Both the position numbers and the translations under genes were made by a program. The notes below the pieces were generated by a model. The model was not told the DNA's origin. It did no database searches and saw only the letters and a program-made list of their open reading frames with translations. A stretch of 5,791 bases of DNA from Chloroflexi bacterium RBG_16_56_11 (GTDB lineage Bacteria; Chloroflexota; Dehalococcoidia; Dehalococcoidales; RBG-16-60-22). The stretch covers positions 19,629 through 25,419 of the forward strand of contig MGNQ01000028.1 of the NCBI GenBank assembly GCA_001796865.1. The letters run 5' to 3'. Of this stretch, positions 4,900-5,791 are shown piece after piece (position 1 is the first letter of the stretch; every line of letters begins with the position of its first letter).

Positions 4900-5791
4900 G
4901 GCTGCCAGCTTGCGCCCGGTGAGCTTTTCGTAAGCCTGGGTATAGCGCTTAACTGTCGCCGCGACGACTTCGGCGGGTAGATGTGGGGCGGGAGGTTCTT
5001 TGTTCCAACCGGAGGCCACCAGCCAGTCTCGCACCGGCTGCTTATCGAAACTGTCCTGGGGTTGTCCCGCCCTGTAATTGCCGAGGTCCCAGAAACGTGA
5101 AGAATCGGGCGTTACCAGCTCGTCGATTAGCGTCAGGCGTCCATTATCGATGCCGAACTCGAATTTGGTGTCGGCGATAATAATCCCGCGGCCGCGGGCG
5201 TATTCCCGGGCGAATTTATATATAGCCAGGCTCTTTTCCTCTATCTCCGCCGCGATTGTCTGCCCCACCAGCTTAACGATTTCTCTGGAGGTAACCGGTT
5301 CGTCGTGGCCGACGTCGGCCTTGGTGGTCGGGGTGAAGATGGGATGCTCCAGTTCCTGGCTCTCCTCGAGACCGGCCAGCATGGCGACACGAGCTACCGT
5401 GCCTCTCTCTTTGTATTCCGACCAGGCCGAGCCCGCCAGGTAGCCCCGGACGACGCATTCTACAGGTATACGCTTGACCTTTTTAGCGATCATCGAGCGG
5501 CCCCGCAGGTACGATGGATAGGCGAAACGGCTTTCTACGGGCAGGTAGGAGTCCAGGCTATGGACGTCATCGATTGCCTCGGTCATGTGGTTCGGTATTA
5601 TCGATGCGGTGCGGCGGAACCAGAATGAAGAAAGACGGTTAAGCACGGGTCCCTTGGAGGGAATGCCGGTAGGCAGCACCACATCGAATGCGGAAATGCG
5701 GTCGGTGGAAATAATCAGGAGGTGGCTGCCGAGGTCATAGGTGTCGCGCACCTTACCCCGCACAAAAAGCGGCAGCGGCAGTTTTGTTTCC
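4891..5791 (-). CDS. purC: SAICAR synthetase, N-terminus cut by the window edge
   Basis: PurC (phosphoribosylaminoimidazole-succinocarboxamide synthase) joins CAIR and aspartate using ATP, giving SAICAR in de novo purine synthesis. At least 299 residues are visible. The frame does not begin at the GTG at 5763: read further, it gives ETKLPLPLFVRGKVRD, the normal family N-terminus, so that GTG is an internal valine and the true start lies beyond the edge. Counting from the first visible Glu (5790-5788), TDRISAFDVVLPTGIP spans 29-44, the first SAICAR signature IPVECVVRGYLAGSAW 108-123, the second signature IIADTKFEFG 204-213, and DELVTPDSSRFWD 223-235. The size fits the longer PurC type (about 300 residues, yeast-like) rather than the short type of about 240. 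It converges on hisB with a 3-base gap and belongs to a different transcript. Its promoter is outside the window. Confidence 0.97.
   Translation of the reverse strand, partial: ETKLPLPLFVRGKVRDTYDLGSHLLIISTDRISAFDVVLPTGIPSKGPVLNRLSSFWFRRTASIIPNHMTEAIDDVHSLDSYLPVESRFAYPSYLRGRSMIAKKVKRIPVECVVRGYLAGSAWSEYKERGTVARVAMLAGLEESQELEHPIFTPTTKADVGHDEPVTSREIVKLVGQTIAAEIEEKSLAIYKFAREYARGRGIIIADTKFEFGIDNGRLTLIDELVTPDSSRFWDLGNYRAGQPQDSFDKQPVRDWLVASGWNKEPPAPHLPAEVVAATVKRYTQAYEKLTGRKLAALE

Noticed and set aside
5761..5763. GTG as purC start
   Set aside because: The frame continues upstream with ETKLPLPLF, the conserved PurC N-terminus, to the window edge; the GTG encodes the internal Val of FVRGKVRD.
1..5791. 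CRISPR array, tRNA/rRNA gene, insertion sequence or prophage genes
   Set aside because: No regularly spaced repeats, no cloverleaf or rRNA-like sequence, and no transposase or integrase motif were seen on either strand.

Overview
The window is a compact, GC-rich stretch of bacterial chromosome carrying part of a histidine biosynthesis cluster: hisG, hisD, hisC and hisB on the + strand, facing the purine gene purC on the - strand. Tight gene packing, a TTG start and small overlaps are ordinary bacterial traits. The gene content and odd architectures make me think of an anaerobic Chloroflexota lineage such as Dehalococcoidia, but that is an impression from memory, not something the sequence proves.

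Layout: bases 2-157 hold the last 51 codons of an upstream gene that reads in from outside the window; it overlaps the TTG start of hisG by 11 bases. hisG (147-1535), hisD (1536-2831) and hisC (2828-3925) then follow with no gap or with a 4-base overlap, so they look like one translationally coupled transcript whose promoter lies to the left of the window. A 185-base intergenic region (3926-4110) carries a short tandem repeat, an imperfect dyad and a very AT-rich island with a perfect-consensus sigma-70-type promoter. It drives hisB (4111-4887). purC ends 3 bases beyond hisB in the convergent direction and runs off the right edge.

Pathway: HisG starts histidine synthesis from ATP and PRPP, HisB dehydrates imidazole glycerol phosphate, HisC transaminates imidazole acetol phosphate, and HisD oxidises histidinol to histidine. 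hisI/E, hisA, hisH and hisF are not in the window. PurC makes SAICAR; histidine synthesis releases AICAR, one step further down the same purine route, so the two pathways meet metabolically.

Two architectures stand out. First, HisG is 462 residues long and contains two tandem short-form HisG catalytic units. The first keeps the N-terminal PKGRL motif but has a damaged PRPP loop; the second keeps the PRPP loop (TGRTI) but has lost PKGRL. Second, HisB carries a 60-residue helix-turn-helix domain fused to its N-terminus, directly behind its own strong promoter. This suggests an enzyme that may bind DNA and control its own gene.
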